Source of the DNA: Chthoniobacteraceae bacterium
Lineage (GTDB): Bacteria; Verrucomicrobiota; Verrucomicrobiia; Chthoniobacterales; Chthoniobacteraceae
Assembly: GCA_947449735.1 (NCBI GenBank)
Contig: CANFTB010000014.1
Span: 1-64,000, forward strand
Reading direction: 5' to 3'
Length of the DNA: 64,000 bases
This document shows, in pieces, positions 48,850 through 57,351 of this stretch. Below the pieces are notes generated by a model. The model was not told the DNA's origin. It made no database searches and saw nothing but the letters and a program-made list of their open reading frames with translations. Numbering within the stretch: position 1 is the first letter of the stretch; every line of letters begins with the position of its first letter. Made by a program: the position numbers and the translations under genes.

Positions 48850-51708
48850 CTAGTCCATGTAGCGGAAATCCATGCAGGCGAACAGCATTTGGTAGAGCTG
48901 CGCCCAGGCTTCGGCGGGTGTGCTGCGGGATTCGTCAAGAAAACGGCGGGCGATCTGCGCCTCTTTCAGCGAGGGGCGCCGGCCCAGTACTTCAATGTAG
49001 GCGTTCGCGAGGCGTGCCTCGTCTTCGAGCGGAGCGTTCAGGCTGCGCTCCGCGGCTGCTGCGGCGTTCTCCACCACAAACGGGTGGTTCAACAGGTACA
49101 ACGCTTGCGGCGCCACCGTGCTGGTATTGCGCTGCGAAATCGACTGGTTGATGTTTCCAAAGTCGAATACCTCGAATAGCTCGAGCCGTTTGTTGCGGAA
49201 CGCCGGCGTGTAAACGCTCCGCCGCACGTCGGTGTAGACGTACGAATATTCCACGTTCTGCGCCGCCGTTGTGTTGGCGTCGATCTCGCCCGCACCGCCG
49301 ATGTTCGGACCGCCCTCCTTCAAATCCAGCTTCCCGCTCACGCTCAGGATTGCGTCGCGGATCTGTTCGGCGTTGAGCCGGCGCCGGTTCGTGTGCGAGA
49401 ACAGCCGGTTCTCCGGATCCGCCGCGGGCGAGGCGCGCACCTCGGTCTGCCAGGCTCGGGAAAGCACGATCTCGCGCACCAGCTTTTTGAGGCTCCAGCC
49501 TTCCTCCTGAAAACGGATCGCCAGGTAATCCAGAAGCTCCGGGTGCGAGGGCACCTCGCCCGTCGTGCCGAAGTTGTCCACCGTGCGCACGATGCCCGTT
49601 CCGAACAGCCAGCCCCAGACGCGGTTCACTTGGACGCGCGCCGTCAGCGGGTTTGCGGCGCTGGCGATCCAGTCGGCCAGCTCCCGGCGTCCGCTGGTGT
49701 CCGCAGGCAGCGGTTCCTGCCGGGACGCAAGCGCCACCTGCAGGAACCCGCGCGGCACGGACTCGCCCTTTTGGCGCTCCACCCCGCGGATGCGCAGCTG
49801 CGTGTCGCCGATCTTGTCCTCATCGCGGACGGCCATCGCCATGTCGCGGAAAGGGCCCTCCTGATTAAGCTTTTTCAAGGAAGCCTCCAGCTCGCGAACC
49901 TTTTTGCGCGCCTCCTGCCCGGGGAGCGCCGCCGCCTCAGCGCGTGGCGCGGGCTGGGTGCCTTCCTCCAAAAGTTGCAGCGCGTCGACGGTCACGAAAC
50001 CGTTGCTGCCCTCGTTACTGACCATCACGTAACCAGCACCGTCCTGTTCGAAACGGAACTTTCCAAGCGACGCAAAACGGCCGTCGATCGGCGGGGGCTC
50101 CGTCTGGTCGACAAACACGGTGTCCTCGCCGTCGGCGTGCAGGATGTTGACGCGCACGTTGTTGGCGCGCCCCGCGGCGTGGGTGTAGGCGAGGCGGACT
50201 TCGTAGCGCGCTGTCTTGGGAATCGCCGGGGTGAAGGTGATCGTCTTTTCGCCCTTCGCCGTATTGTCGTCCGTGAGATACCCCTTGCCGATAAAACTGC
50301 GGACATGGGTGGAATGCTTCCACTCGCCGACCACCTTCGCCTCGGAGTCGTCGATGACGATGCCAACGAGCTGGGAGGGCTCGACGGACTTGCCCGGCTT
50401 CGTGCTGGCGGCCGTCACGGACTTCGAGGCCTCGGCGAGCTCGGCTTTCGCGGCGTCGAGTTCCTTGCGCACGAGAGCGATCTGCTGCTCCCGGTGCAGG
50501 ATCTCGGCTTCGCGCGCGCCCTCCGAGGGCAGGGGCGCGGAGATCCAGCGCGCGACATTGTCCGTGTAGTTTTCCAAAGTGCGCGTCGAGGCGAGGACGC
50601 CCGCGAGCGCGTAATAGTCGCGCTGGGGAATGGGGTCGAACTTGTGGTCGTGGCAGCGGGCGCAGCCGATGGTTTGTCCGAGAAAGGCGCGGCCGAGGGT
50701 TTCGAGCTGTTCGTCGATGATGTCGAAGCGGAGCTGCTGCTTGTCCTGTTCCTCGTAGTTGGTGGCACCGAGCGCCAGGAACGCTGTGGCGGTGACGTTG
50801 CGGCGGCGGTCCGCGGGGGTTTCGGCCACCAGCAGGTCGCCTGCGATTTGCTCGCGGATGAACCGGTCGAAGGGGACGTCGGCGTTCACGGTATCAATCA
50901 CGTAGTCCCGGTAGCGCCAGCTGTCTTTAAAGAGAAGGGTACGCCCGCCGCCCGAGGATTCGGCGAAACGTGCGACATCCAGCCAGTGCCGGCCCCAAGC
51001 TTCGCCAAAGCGGCGGCTCTCAAGGAGCGAGTCGGTGAGTCGAGCGATCGCGCCGGCGCGGTCCCCGGCGGCGTCTTTAAGAAAGGCGTCGAGCTGGCCG
51101 GGGGACGGCGGGAGGCCGGTGAGATTGAGGTGAAGACGTCGTGCAAGCGCCTCGGGGGCGGCGTCCGGGGCCGGGGCGGTGCCCGACTGTTCCATTTTCG
51201 CCAGAAGAAAACGGTCGATGGCGGTGCGCGGCCAGCTGGTGTCGCGCACTTCGGGGAGGGCGGGGAGCCTGAGCGGGGCGTAGGACCAGAACTCGCGGCC
51301 CTTTTCGACACTGAGGCCCGTCTGCTTTTTTGCGGCGGGCGCCTCTGTGCGGGGATCGGGGGCGCCCATGCGGACCCACTCCTCGAGCACGGCCAGTTCC
51401 TGCGGGGAGAGCGCCTGCTTGGGAGGCATTTGCAGGTCGCGGTTGGCGTAGCGGACGGCCTCCAGAAGGAGGCTCTTGTCGGGCTCGCCCGGGAGGACGG
51501 CGGGACCGGTGTCGCCGCCCTTGGCCCACCCGTCGCGGGAATCAAGGTTGAGGCCGCCCTTAATCTTCTTTTCGGCGCTGTGGCATTCGTAACAGCGTTC
51601 CGCCAGAAGGGGGCGGACTCTCTTTTCAAAGTAATCATTTCCCGATTCCACTGCGGAGAGTGAAAGGGGCATGAAAAAGAGCGAAAACGTGAGGGGGCGG
51701 AAACGCAT
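48850..51708 (-). CDS. PSCyt1/DUF1549/DUF1553 planctomycete-type cytochrome protein
   Basis: 952 residues with signal peptide (SLFFMPLSLSAVES). An N-terminal cytochrome C (PSCyt1) domain has heme site CYECHSAEKKIKGGLNLDS; DUF1549 follows (TSWPRTAIDRFLLAKMEQSG, WGRHWLDVARFAES, CARCHDHKFDPI with a second CxxCH); a lectin-like beta domain at about 440-600; and DUF1553 at the C-terminus (WGWLFGTGIVRTVDNFGTTG, LLDYLAIRFQEEGWSLKKLV). Such proteins are thought to be periplasmic redox partners in glycan oxidation. It heads the three-gene set. Confidence 0.95.
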   Translation of the reverse strand: MRFRPLTFSLFFMPLSLSAVESGNDYFEKRVRPLLAERCYECHSAEKKIKGGLNLDSRDGWAKGGDTGPAVLPGEPDKSLLLEAVRYANRDLQMPPKQALSPQELAVLEEWVRMGAPDPRTEAPAAKKQTGLSVEKGREFWSYAPLRLPALPEVRDTSWPRTAIDRFLLAKMEQSGTAPAPDAAPEALARRLHLNLTGLPPSPGQLDAFLKDAAGDRAGAIARLTDSLLESRRFGEAWGRHWLDVARFAESSGGGRTLLFKDSWRYRDYVIDTVNADVPFDRFIREQIAGDLLVAETPADRRRNVTATAFLALGATNYEEQDKQQLRFDIIDEQLETLGRAFLGQTIGCARCHDHKFDPIPQRDYYALAGVLASTRTLENYTDNVARWISAPLPSEGAREAEILHREQQIALVRKELDAAKAELAEASKSVTAASTKPGKSVEPSQLVGIVIDDSEAKVVGEWKHSTHVRSFIGKGYLTDDNTAKGEKTITFTPAIPKTARYEVRLAYTHAAGRANNVRVNILHADGEDTVFVDQTEPPPIDGRFASLGKFRFEQDGAGYVMVSNEGSNGFVTVDALQLLEEGTQPAPRAEAAALPGQEARKKVRELEASLKKLNQEGPFRDMAMAVRDEDKIGDTQLRIRGVERQKGESVPRGFLQVALASRQEPLPADTSGRRELADWIASAANPLTARVQVNRVWGWLFGTGIVRTVDNFGTTGEVPSHPELLDYLAIRFQEEGWSLKKLVREIVLSRAWQTEVRASPAADPENRLFSHTNRRRLNAEQIRDAILSVSGKLDLKEGGPNIGGAGEIDANTTAAQNVEYSYVYTDVRRSVYTPAFRNKRLELFEVFDFGNINQSISQRNTSTVAPQALYLLNHPFVVENAAAAAERSLNAPLEDEARLANAYIEVLGRRPSLKEAQIARRFLDESRSTPAEAWAQLYQMLFACMDFRYMD

Positions 51709-52067
51709 TGGGGGTGGCGTTTAAGAATACGTTATCAGGGATGATTTGTTTGAAGATTCCAAGGTTTAAAAAATGGAGGGGCCGCGGCCTTGACAGTTTG
51801 CGGGGCATGGGCGCGTGCGTCCGGCACAGAGGCATCGTACGGATGAAGGCGAAAACGTGAGACTTGCAGCTAAACTCCAGCGGTTTATCCAGAATAGCGT
51901 GGGGATTCCGGGCTGTTTTTTGGCAGGCATCCAAGCGGTCGGAAATCCGTATCAAGTGCAAACTGAGCGTCAAAAGTTGTGTGAATGTGCTGTTTCTGGT
52001 GGGGGCGTGATTTCAGGCGTCGTAATTGGCGTTTTCAATTGGGGCCGCTCCCGGCTAGAATGACAGA
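51709..52067. other. divergent intergenic region (359 bp)
   Basis: Non-coding gap between the DUF1549/1553 gene (minus) and the CDGSH gene (plus), less GC-rich next to the former. A TTGACA at 51791 on the plus strand lacks a good -10. Short frames inside have no start context. I see no repeat or hairpin worth a call. Confidence 0.4.
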
Positions 52068-52310
52068 ATGATGGAAAAGCCTAATATTGCCCAAAAAGCC
52101 CCTTGCCCCGTTGAAGTTGAAGCCGGCAAGACCTACTACTGGTGCTCCTGCGGAAAGAGTTCCTCCCAGCCATTTTGCGACGGCGCCCACAAAGGGAGCG
52201 GCTTCGCCCCGACCCCCTACAAAGCCGAAAAAACGGGCACCGTTTACTTCTGCGGTTGCAAGCACAGCGCCAACGGCGCCCTGTGCGACGGTTCCCATTC
52301 CAAACTTTAG
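52068..52310 (+). CDS. CDGSH iron-sulfur domain protein with two motifs
   Basis: 80 residues containing two CDGSH motifs: WCSCGKSSSQPFCDGAH and FCGCKHSANGALCDGSH, each with three Cys and one His to ligate a 2Fe-2S cluster. In the second the usual proline before the last cysteine is missing. The protein is small, soluble and probably a redox or Fe-S carrier. The start may be either of the first two Met. It is an isolated gene ahead of the second ThuA gene. Confidence 0.93.
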   Translation: MMEKPNIAQKAPCPVEVEAGKTYYWCSCGKSSSQPFCDGAHKGSGFAPTPYKAEKTGTVYFCGCKHSANGALCDGSHSKL

Positions 52311-52534
52311 GTTGCCCCGGTCCGGACGTGCGTTTTGCGGCTGTGTCCGAACAAAGACATTTGTTGAAAAATGCCCGCCCGGTCACTGTGGAAGGGATTT
52401 TGACGTTCGCTCATGGCCCGTGTGACTCCGGCCCCGCGCGGGTTCCGGGCCGGGCTGAGCGTGGATGTCCCGAGTGAATTTTGCCCCAAGCCGGGCTTTC
52501 CAAGCCGCCCCGCAGCTTGGAAACTGTGCGCTCT

Positions 52535-53419
52535 ATGAAACAACTCCCAGTCCTCCTGGTCTTCTCCGTGGCGGCCCTCTCCGCCTTCAACCCAGCGAAA
52601 GCCGCCGACGCCCCGCCCAAGGTGCGGGTCCTGATCGTGGACGGTCAGAACAACCACAAATGGGCCGCAACCACCCCCGTGATCACAGAGGCGCTGCAGC
52701 GCAGCGGCCGCTTCGAAGTGTCGGTGAGCACCTCGCCCGCGAAAGGGCAGCCTAAGGAGGCGTGGGCGGACTGGAACCCGAAGTTTGAGGGGTTCGCCGT
52801 GGTGCTCAGCAACTACAACGGAGAACTGTGGCCCGAGCCCGTGCAGAAGGCGTTCGAGCAGTATGTGTCCAAGGGCGGCGGCTTTGTGTGCGTCCACGCC
52901 GCAAACAACTCGTTTCCGGAGTGGCTCGAATACAACCGCATGATCGGCCTGGGTGGCTGGGGCGGGCGCAACGAGGGCAACGGCCCATACCTGTACCGCA
53001 AGGACGGCGCGGTGGTGCGCGACACGGCCAAGGGCGGCGGCGGTGGGCACGGACCGCAGCACGAATTCACTGTGGAGGTGCTGGACAAAGAGCATCCGAT
53101 CACCAAAGGACTTCCGACGAAATGGAAGCATGCGACGGACGAACTCTACCACGCGCTCCGCGGGCCAGCGGAGAACCTGTCCCTTCTTGGCGTGGCCTTC
53201 AGCAGCGCCACGCAGCGTGAGGAGCCCATGCTCATGACCCTGTCCTACGGCAAGGGGCGGGTGTTTCACACTCCGATGGGCCACTCGGACGTTTCGATGC
53301 GCTGCGCCGGCTTCCAGACGGTGCTGGAGCGGGGTGTGGAATGGGCGGCGACGGGGGCGGTGACGCTCCCAGTGCCCGCGGATTTTCCCGGAACCGAGGA
53401 GGTTTCGGCACGCCAGTAG
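52535..53419 (+). CDS. exported ThuA-like domain protein (2)
   Basis: 294 residues with signal peptide (KQLPVLLVFSVAALSAFNPA) and a ThuA domain: VRVLIVDGQNNHKWAATTP, FVCVHAANNSFPEWLEYNRM, GRVFHTPMGHSDVSMRC. It is clearly different from the ThuA protein at 46413 (shorter tail, different motifs) and matches the PVC type more closely. Start ATG 52535 gives the signal peptide; no operon partner. Confidence 0.9.
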   Translation: MKQLPVLLVFSVAALSAFNPAKAADAPPKVRVLIVDGQNNHKWAATTPVITEALQRSGRFEVSVSTSPAKGQPKEAWADWNPKFEGFAVVLSNYNGELWPEPVQKAFEQYVSKGGGFVCVHAANNSFPEWLEYNRMIGLGGWGGRNEGNGPYLYRKDGAVVRDTAKGGGGGHGPQHEFTVEVLDKEHPITKGLPTKWKHATDELYHALRGPAENLSLLGVAFSSATQREEPMLMTLSYGKGRVFHTPMGHSDVSMRCAGFQTVLERGVEWAATGAVTLPVPADFPGTEEVSARQ

Positions 53420-53604
53420 GCGCCCGAGCAGCCTGGAGCGCGGGTTCCTGGCGGGCATGCCGGCGGACGTTCTTCTCCTGAAAGGGAGGGGAGGTCCGCC
53501 GGTTTCTTTTTTGGGGTAGACGAAAGGCTCCTCTGTCCCGGCGTAAGGCTTCGTGCGTGGTTTTGCCCTTCGCCCTTCGAATACGTTGCGGCAGACTCCG
53601 CGAC

Positions 53605-54621
53605 ATGTCTTCTCCGCAGAACCCGTCACAACCGCCTCCTAACTCGCTGCACACGTGCCCGCTCTCTCGCGAGCAGGCGGAGAAGTTGCGGGGAATTTTG
53701 CTCGCCCGCGGATGGGAGATGGAGGCGCGGCCCTATATGCTGTTTTTCGGCAAAAACGACCGCGTAACGGTCGCTGTGTATGAGAAGGGACCGAAGGTGG
53801 TTGTGCAGGGGAAGGGGCTGGCGGAGTTTGTGGAGTTCATCCTGGAACCGGAGATCATTGGCCAGGCGATGTTTGCGCTGGAATCGGAGCCCTCGGTGGG
53901 CGTCCGGGCGCCGTCCGCGGGCGGCTCGGAGGCCGTGACGCCCCATTTTGGGGTGGATGAAAGCGGGAAGGGCGATCTTTTCGGTCCGCTGGTGATTGCG
54001 GGGGTGTACGTGGACGCGGCCCTGGCAAGGGGCTGGCAGGCCGCGGGGATCCAGGACAGTAAGCGGATTGGGAGCGACGCCCGGATCCGTCAGCTGGCTC
54101 GGGTCATTCTGGACACGCCGGGGGTGGTGCAGAGCGTGGTGTTGATCGGGCCGGAGCGCTACAACGAGATGTACGTGAAGTTCGGCAACCTCAACCGTTT
54201 GCTGGCGTGGGGCCATGCGCGGGTGATTGAGAACCTTTTGGAGATGAAGGGGGACTGTCCGAGGGCGTTGAGCGACCAGTTCGCGAACCCGAGTTTGATC
54301 AAGCGCGCGCTGATGGAGAAGGGACGCGGTATCCAGTTGGACCAGAGGACGAAGGCGGAGAGCGACCCGGCGGTGGCGGCGGCTTCTATTCTAGCGCGTG
54401 CGCGCTTTATCGACTGGCTTGCGCAGGAGGGGGAGGCCCTGGGGCTGCCGCTGCCGAAGGGCGCATCGGCTCAGGTGAAGGCCGCGGGGCGCGCAATCGT
54501 GCTCAGGGAGGGGGCTGAGGGGCTGAAAAGGGTGGCAAAAATGCACTTTAAGACCGCTTCTGAAATTTTGTTTGAAACTTCCTGCACACAATTCTTGCCC
54601 GAAAACGGGCAATGCGATTAA
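53605..54621 (+). CDS. rnhC: ribonuclease HIII
   Basis: 338 residues: N-terminal TBP-like DUF3378 domain (ILLARGWEMEARPYMLFFGK, VTVAVYEKGPKVVVQGKG), then the RNase H fold with DEDD site: D118/E119 in FGVDESGKGDLFGPLVIAG, D151 (IQDSKRI), and the late KAESDPAVAAASILAR. It removes RNA from RNA-DNA hybrids. HIII occurs with some Verrucomicrobiota and Firmicutes in place of other RNase H types. ATG 53605 chosen; HU gene starts 14 bp after its stop. Confidence 0.95.
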   Translation: MSSPQNPSQPPPNSLHTCPLSREQAEKLRGILLARGWEMEARPYMLFFGKNDRVTVAVYEKGPKVVVQGKGLAEFVEFILEPEIIGQAMFALESEPSVGVRAPSAGGSEAVTPHFGVDESGKGDLFGPLVIAGVYVDAALARGWQAAGIQDSKRIGSDARIRQLARVILDTPGVVQSVVLIGPERYNEMYVKFGNLNRLLAWGHARVIENLLEMKGDCPRALSDQFANPSLIKRALMEKGRGIQLDQRTKAESDPAVAAASILARARFIDWLAQEGEALGLPLPKGASAQVKAAGRAIVLREGAEGLKRVAKMHFKTASEILFETSCTQFLPENGQCD

Positions 54622-54634
54622 GTCCGACCATCTT

Positions 54635-55006
54635 ATGGGGACACTAACTAAAAGAGACTTGGTTGTTAAGATTAGCAGCGAAACACACCTTGCGCAGGCG
54701 CAAGTCCATGATGTGGTTCAGCGTACGCTGGATTCCATCACCGACGCGCTGGCCCGCTCGGAGAACGTCGAACTGCGCAATTTCGGCGTGCTCGAAGTGC
54801 GTTTGACGAAGCCGCGCGTTGGCCGCAACCCGAACAAGCCTGAAAGCTCCTTCACCATCCCTGCGCGGGCCACGGTAAAGTTCAAGCCCGGCAAGATCAT
54901 GCGTGAGCGGGTGCTGAAGCTTTCCGCCGCGATGAAGAAGAACGGTGGCAAGGCAGTGGCCAAGGAAGCACCGGCGAAGGCCCCCAAGGCCGCCAAGAAG
55001 AAGTAA
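54635..55006 (+). CDS. HU/IHF-family nucleoid protein with basic tail
   Basis: 123 residues: a full HU/IHF domain (TKRDLVVKISSETHLAQ, VELRNFGVLEVRLTKPRVGR NPNKPESSF split here for length) followed by about 25 Lys/Ala/Pro residues (AKEAPAKAPKAAKKK) like the tail of histone H1. It bends and compacts DNA. The tail could add non-specific binding. The conserved tip proline of HU lies in GRNPNKP. It is 14 bp after rnhC and is followed by a strong terminator, so the two may be co-transcribed. Confidence 0.93.
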   Translation: MGTLTKRDLVVKISSETHLAQAQVHDVVQRTLDSITDALARSENVELRNFGVLEVRLTKPRVGRNPNKPESSFTIPARATVKFKPGKIMRERVLKLSAAMKKNGGKAVAKEAPAKAPKAAKKK

Positions 55007-55062
55007 TTCTTCCTGGTAGTTTCCACCGCGAACTATACTAAACACACGACTCGTTTAACCAT

Positions 55063-55098
55063 GGCGGGGCCTCCACACCGGGGGTCCCGCCTTTTCTT
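55063..55098 (+). terminator. intrinsic terminator after the HU-like gene
   Basis: GGCGGGGCCTCC pairs with GGGGGTCCCGCC as a 12-bp stem (two G-U pairs) around a 5-base loop, followed by TTTTCTTT. It lies 57 bp after the stop codon. Confidence 0.85.
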
Positions 55099-55112
55099 TG
55101 GCGGAGGGAGGG

Positions 55113-55341
55113 TCACGCGGAACAGAGGCGCGGAGGAAATTTAACCCGAACTCCGAAGCCACAGGTTAAAAAGGTTCTCACGCACGGAGTGCGCTGGGAC
55201 GGATTTTGGAAATATCTGAGAAAAAGGCCTTTGATTTCCTCCGCGTCTCAGTGCCTCCGCGTGAACTTCTGTTTTGGGGTGTAAAGAAGCGGCCAGGGGC
55301 GGGCCTTCTTTCCCCTCCGCGGTTCCGCCCCTCCGCGTGAG
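55113..55341. repeat. REPIN-like inverted repeat, copy C, with an extra arm
   Basis: Left arm TCACGCGGAACAGAGGCGCG (55113-55132) is inverted to a right arm ending CAGTGCCTCCGCGTGAA (55249-55265); a further direct copy ending CCCCTCCGCGTGAGA lies at 55327-55341. This array occupies the gap between the HU and KamA genes; no gene is visible in 55099-55484. Confidence 0.7.
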
Positions 55342-55484
55342 ATTGTCTTTTTTCCGGGCCCTATTGACCTGCGCTCCGCTGCGGGTTCAAACTGTTCGCC
55401 TTTTCATGGGACCTCTTTGTCGCAAATTCTGCGGAACCGCTGGGACTTCCGGTCGCCAGTGTCATCGGAAGGCCGTCGGGCTTG

Positions 55485-56903
55485 ATGGAGGTGCTTTCCG
55501 TGCAATCTGAACTGTTGGATCAGGCGCAAGGCGAGTCGTTTGCGGCCATTCCCGGCGGTGCGCACAGGGACCTCCTCGAAGGCGAGTACTGGCGCTTCAT
55601 CCCGGGCTTCCGGAGCGTGGGCGAGGCCGAGTTCCACACCCATCAGTTCCAGCAAAAAGCCACGGTGACGAGCGTCGCCCAGCTCAGGGAGACTCTTGGA
55701 AACCTTCCTGGGGAGGCGTTTTACGAGGATCTGGCGGCGGGCGTGCGCAACGCGCCGATGGCGATCCGGATATCACCGCACCTTCTGAGCTTGATCGACT
55801 GGTCGGATCCCGCCAGGGACCCGATCCGCACCCAGTTCCTGCCCCTGCGCTCTCACCAGCAGCCGGATCACCCTATGCTGCGCTTGGATTCGCTGGCAGA
55901 ACGCAAAGACTCGCCGGTGCCGGGTCTGACGCACCGGTATCCCGACAAGGCGTTGTTTTTGCCCGTGGACACGTGTCCGGTGTACTGCCGTTTTTGCACG
56001 CGCTCGTATGCGGTGGGGGCTGACACCGAGGTGGTTGGGGAAAAGCTTAAGCTGCACGCAAGCCAGACCCGCTGGGAGGAGGCTTTCCGGTACATTGAAT
56101 CCATGCCCGGGCTCGAAGACATCGTGGTCAGCGGGGGGGACTCCTACAATTTGAAGGCGGACCACCTGGAGGCTATCGGCCGGAGGCTTCTGGAGATCCC
56201 GCATGTGCGCCGGATTCGGTTCGCCACGAAGGGGCTGTGCGTCATGCCTCAGAAGGTGCTCTCGGACGCCCGCTGGACGGACGCCCTGACCCGGGTGGTG
56301 GAGGAGGCCCGGCGGTTGCACAAGACGGCGGTGGTGCACACGCACTTTAACAGCCCGGGGGAGATCGTCGACGTGACGCGCAGGGCGATGAACCTGCTGG
56401 TGGAGCGCGGGATCACGGTGCGCTGCCAGACGGTGCTGCAAATGGGGGTGAATTCGGATGCGTCGGTGATGCAGCTGCTGGTGAGACGTTTGGGGTATGT
56501 GAACATCCAGCCGTACTACGTGTATTTCCACGACATGGTGCCGGGCGTTGAGGATTTGCGCACGTCGCTGGCGGAGGGTTTGGAGGTGGAGAAGCGCGTG
56601 CGCGGGACGACGGCCGGTTTTCACACGCCCGCCTTTGTCGTGGACACGATGGGGGGAGGGGGCAAGCGGGACGCGCATTCGTACGAGTACTACGACCGCT
56701 CGAGCGGGGTGTCGGTGTTTACGAGTCCGTCAGTGAAGCCCGGGGAATGGTTTTTCTATTTCGACCCTCTGTCGACTCTTGAGCCGGAGATCCGGCAGCG
56801 GTGGGAAGTGGAGTCCGAGCGGCGAGGGATGTTAGCGGAGGCGGTTGGGCGCGCGGGCGGGGACGCGCGAAGTGCACGTGAGTCGCTGGCAAGCTGGAGC
56901 TGA
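55485..56903 (+). CDS. KamA-family radical SAM aminomutase (lysine 2,3-aminomutase-like)
   Basis: 472 residues. The radical-SAM cysteines are C164, C168 and C171 in VDTCPVYCRFCTRSY. SGGDSYNLKADHLEAIG and HTHFNSPGEIVDVTRRAMNL are family motifs, and the PLP lysine is probably in VVDTMGGGGKRDAHS. Enzymes of this group shift the alpha amino group of lysine (or another amino acid) to the beta carbon. It is longer than EpmB and has extra N-terminal sequence. Start ATG 55485 (a TTG is just before). No partner gene for lysine fermentation is near, so the substrate is open. Confidence 0.85.
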   Translation: MEVLSVQSELLDQAQGESFAAIPGGAHRDLLEGEYWRFIPGFRSVGEAEFHTHQFQQKATVTSVAQLRETLGNLPGEAFYEDLAAGVRNAPMAIRISPHLLSLIDWSDPARDPIRTQFLPLRSHQQPDHPMLRLDSLAERKDSPVPGLTHRYPDKALFLPVDTCPVYCRFCTRSYAVGADTEVVGEKLKLHASQTRWEEAFRYIESMPGLEDIVVSGGDSYNLKADHLEAIGRRLLEIPHVRRIRFATKGLCVMPQKVLSDARWTDALTRVVEEARRLHKTAVVHTHFNSPGEIVDVTRRAMNLLVERGITVRCQTVLQMGVNSDASVMQLLVRRLGYVNIQPYYVYFHDMVPGVEDLRTSLAEGLEVEKRVRGTTAGFHTPAFVVDTMGGGGKRDAHSYEYYDRSSGVSVFTSPSVKPGEWFFYFDPLSTLEPEIRQRWEVESERRGMLAEAVGRAGGDARSARESLASWS

Positions 56904-57019
56904 GTCGGAGGAGGATAGGGGGATCAGTGGACTAGGAGGCGGGAGGCCTTGCTGTTTTGGAGAAGGCTGTTTGAGGCTTTGAAGACCGCGGGGATACTGT
57001 TCGAGGGTGTGCTTTTTAT

Positions 57020-57048
57020 TTGACCCTTGGCCACAATCGCCCCGTAAT
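57020..57048 (+). promoter_or_regulatory. sigma70-type promoter of tRNA-Arg
   Basis: TTGACC at 57020-57025, 17-bp spacer, CGTAAT at 57043-57048, then 12 bp to the tRNA. The same TTGAYC plus 17 layout precedes tRNA-Asp and tRNA-Thr. Confidence 0.55.
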
Positions 57049-57060
57049 GCCCAAAGATAG

Positions 57061-57137
57061 GCACTCGTAGCTCAATTGGATAGAGCGCTGCCCTCCGAAG
57101 GCAGAGGTTATGGGTTCGACCCCCGTCGAGTGCACCA
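57061..57137 (+). tRNA. tRNA-Arg (anticodon CCG)
   Basis: Cloverleaf: acceptor GCACTCG/CGAGTGC, D-arm GCTC/GAGC, anticodon stem CTGCC/GGCAG with loop CTCCGAA (CCG), T-arm ATGGG/CCCGT with loop TTCGACC, then ACCA so CCA is encoded. The 3' 48 bp (57090-57137) are repeated at 61415-61462. Confidence 0.95.
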
Positions 57138-57176
57138 CTTTTTAAAGGTGGAAATCGCTGAAAACCAACATTTAAG
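57090..57176 (+). repeat. direct repeat, left copy (tRNA-Arg 3' half plus flank): attL-like
   Basis: 57090-57137 matches 61415-61462 at 46 of 48 bases (mismatches at the anticodon-stem G/C and T-loop A/C). A second block, 57147-57176, matches 61473-61502 at about 26 of 30. Such a copy of a tRNA 3' end is the standard mark of element integration by a tyrosine recombinase. Confidence 0.85.
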
Positions 57177-57192
57177 GGATCCGGTAAACGGG

Positions 57193-57211
57193 AATAAGGG
57201 AATCCCTTATT
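57193..57211. other. inverted repeat in the attL-like flank
   Basis: AATAAGGGA A TCCCTTATT: 9-bp arms around a single base, between the tRNA-Arg repeat and the 32-bp block. It could be a recombinase or regulator site; as a terminator it lacks a T-run. Confidence 0.45.
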
Positions 57212-57229
57212 ATGGGAAGGATGGGTCTC

Positions 57230-57261
57230 TACGCCAAAGTTTGGGGAGGGGTGTGTTGTAA
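57230..57261 (+). repeat. 32-bp block, copy 1 (downstream of tRNA-Arg)
   Basis: The block begins TACGCCAAAGTTTGGGGAGG and ends GTGTGTTGTAA. It is identical to 63721-63752 and lies 93 bp after the tRNA-Arg CCA end. A degenerate copy sits at 61518-61529. Confidence 0.95.
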
Positions 57262-57351
57262 CCGGCCATCCGTCACCAAACGCACGCCCCTGTTCGGTTG
57301 TGACCTGAAGCGCGGGCCGATTTCCGCGCAGGGGCGCTGGGAGGGATTGCG

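Noticed and set aside
49393-51663. 756-codon open frame on the plus strand
   Set aside because: It lies fully antisense to the DUF1549/1553 gene, whose motifs are clear; long antisense frames are expected in GC-rich DNA.
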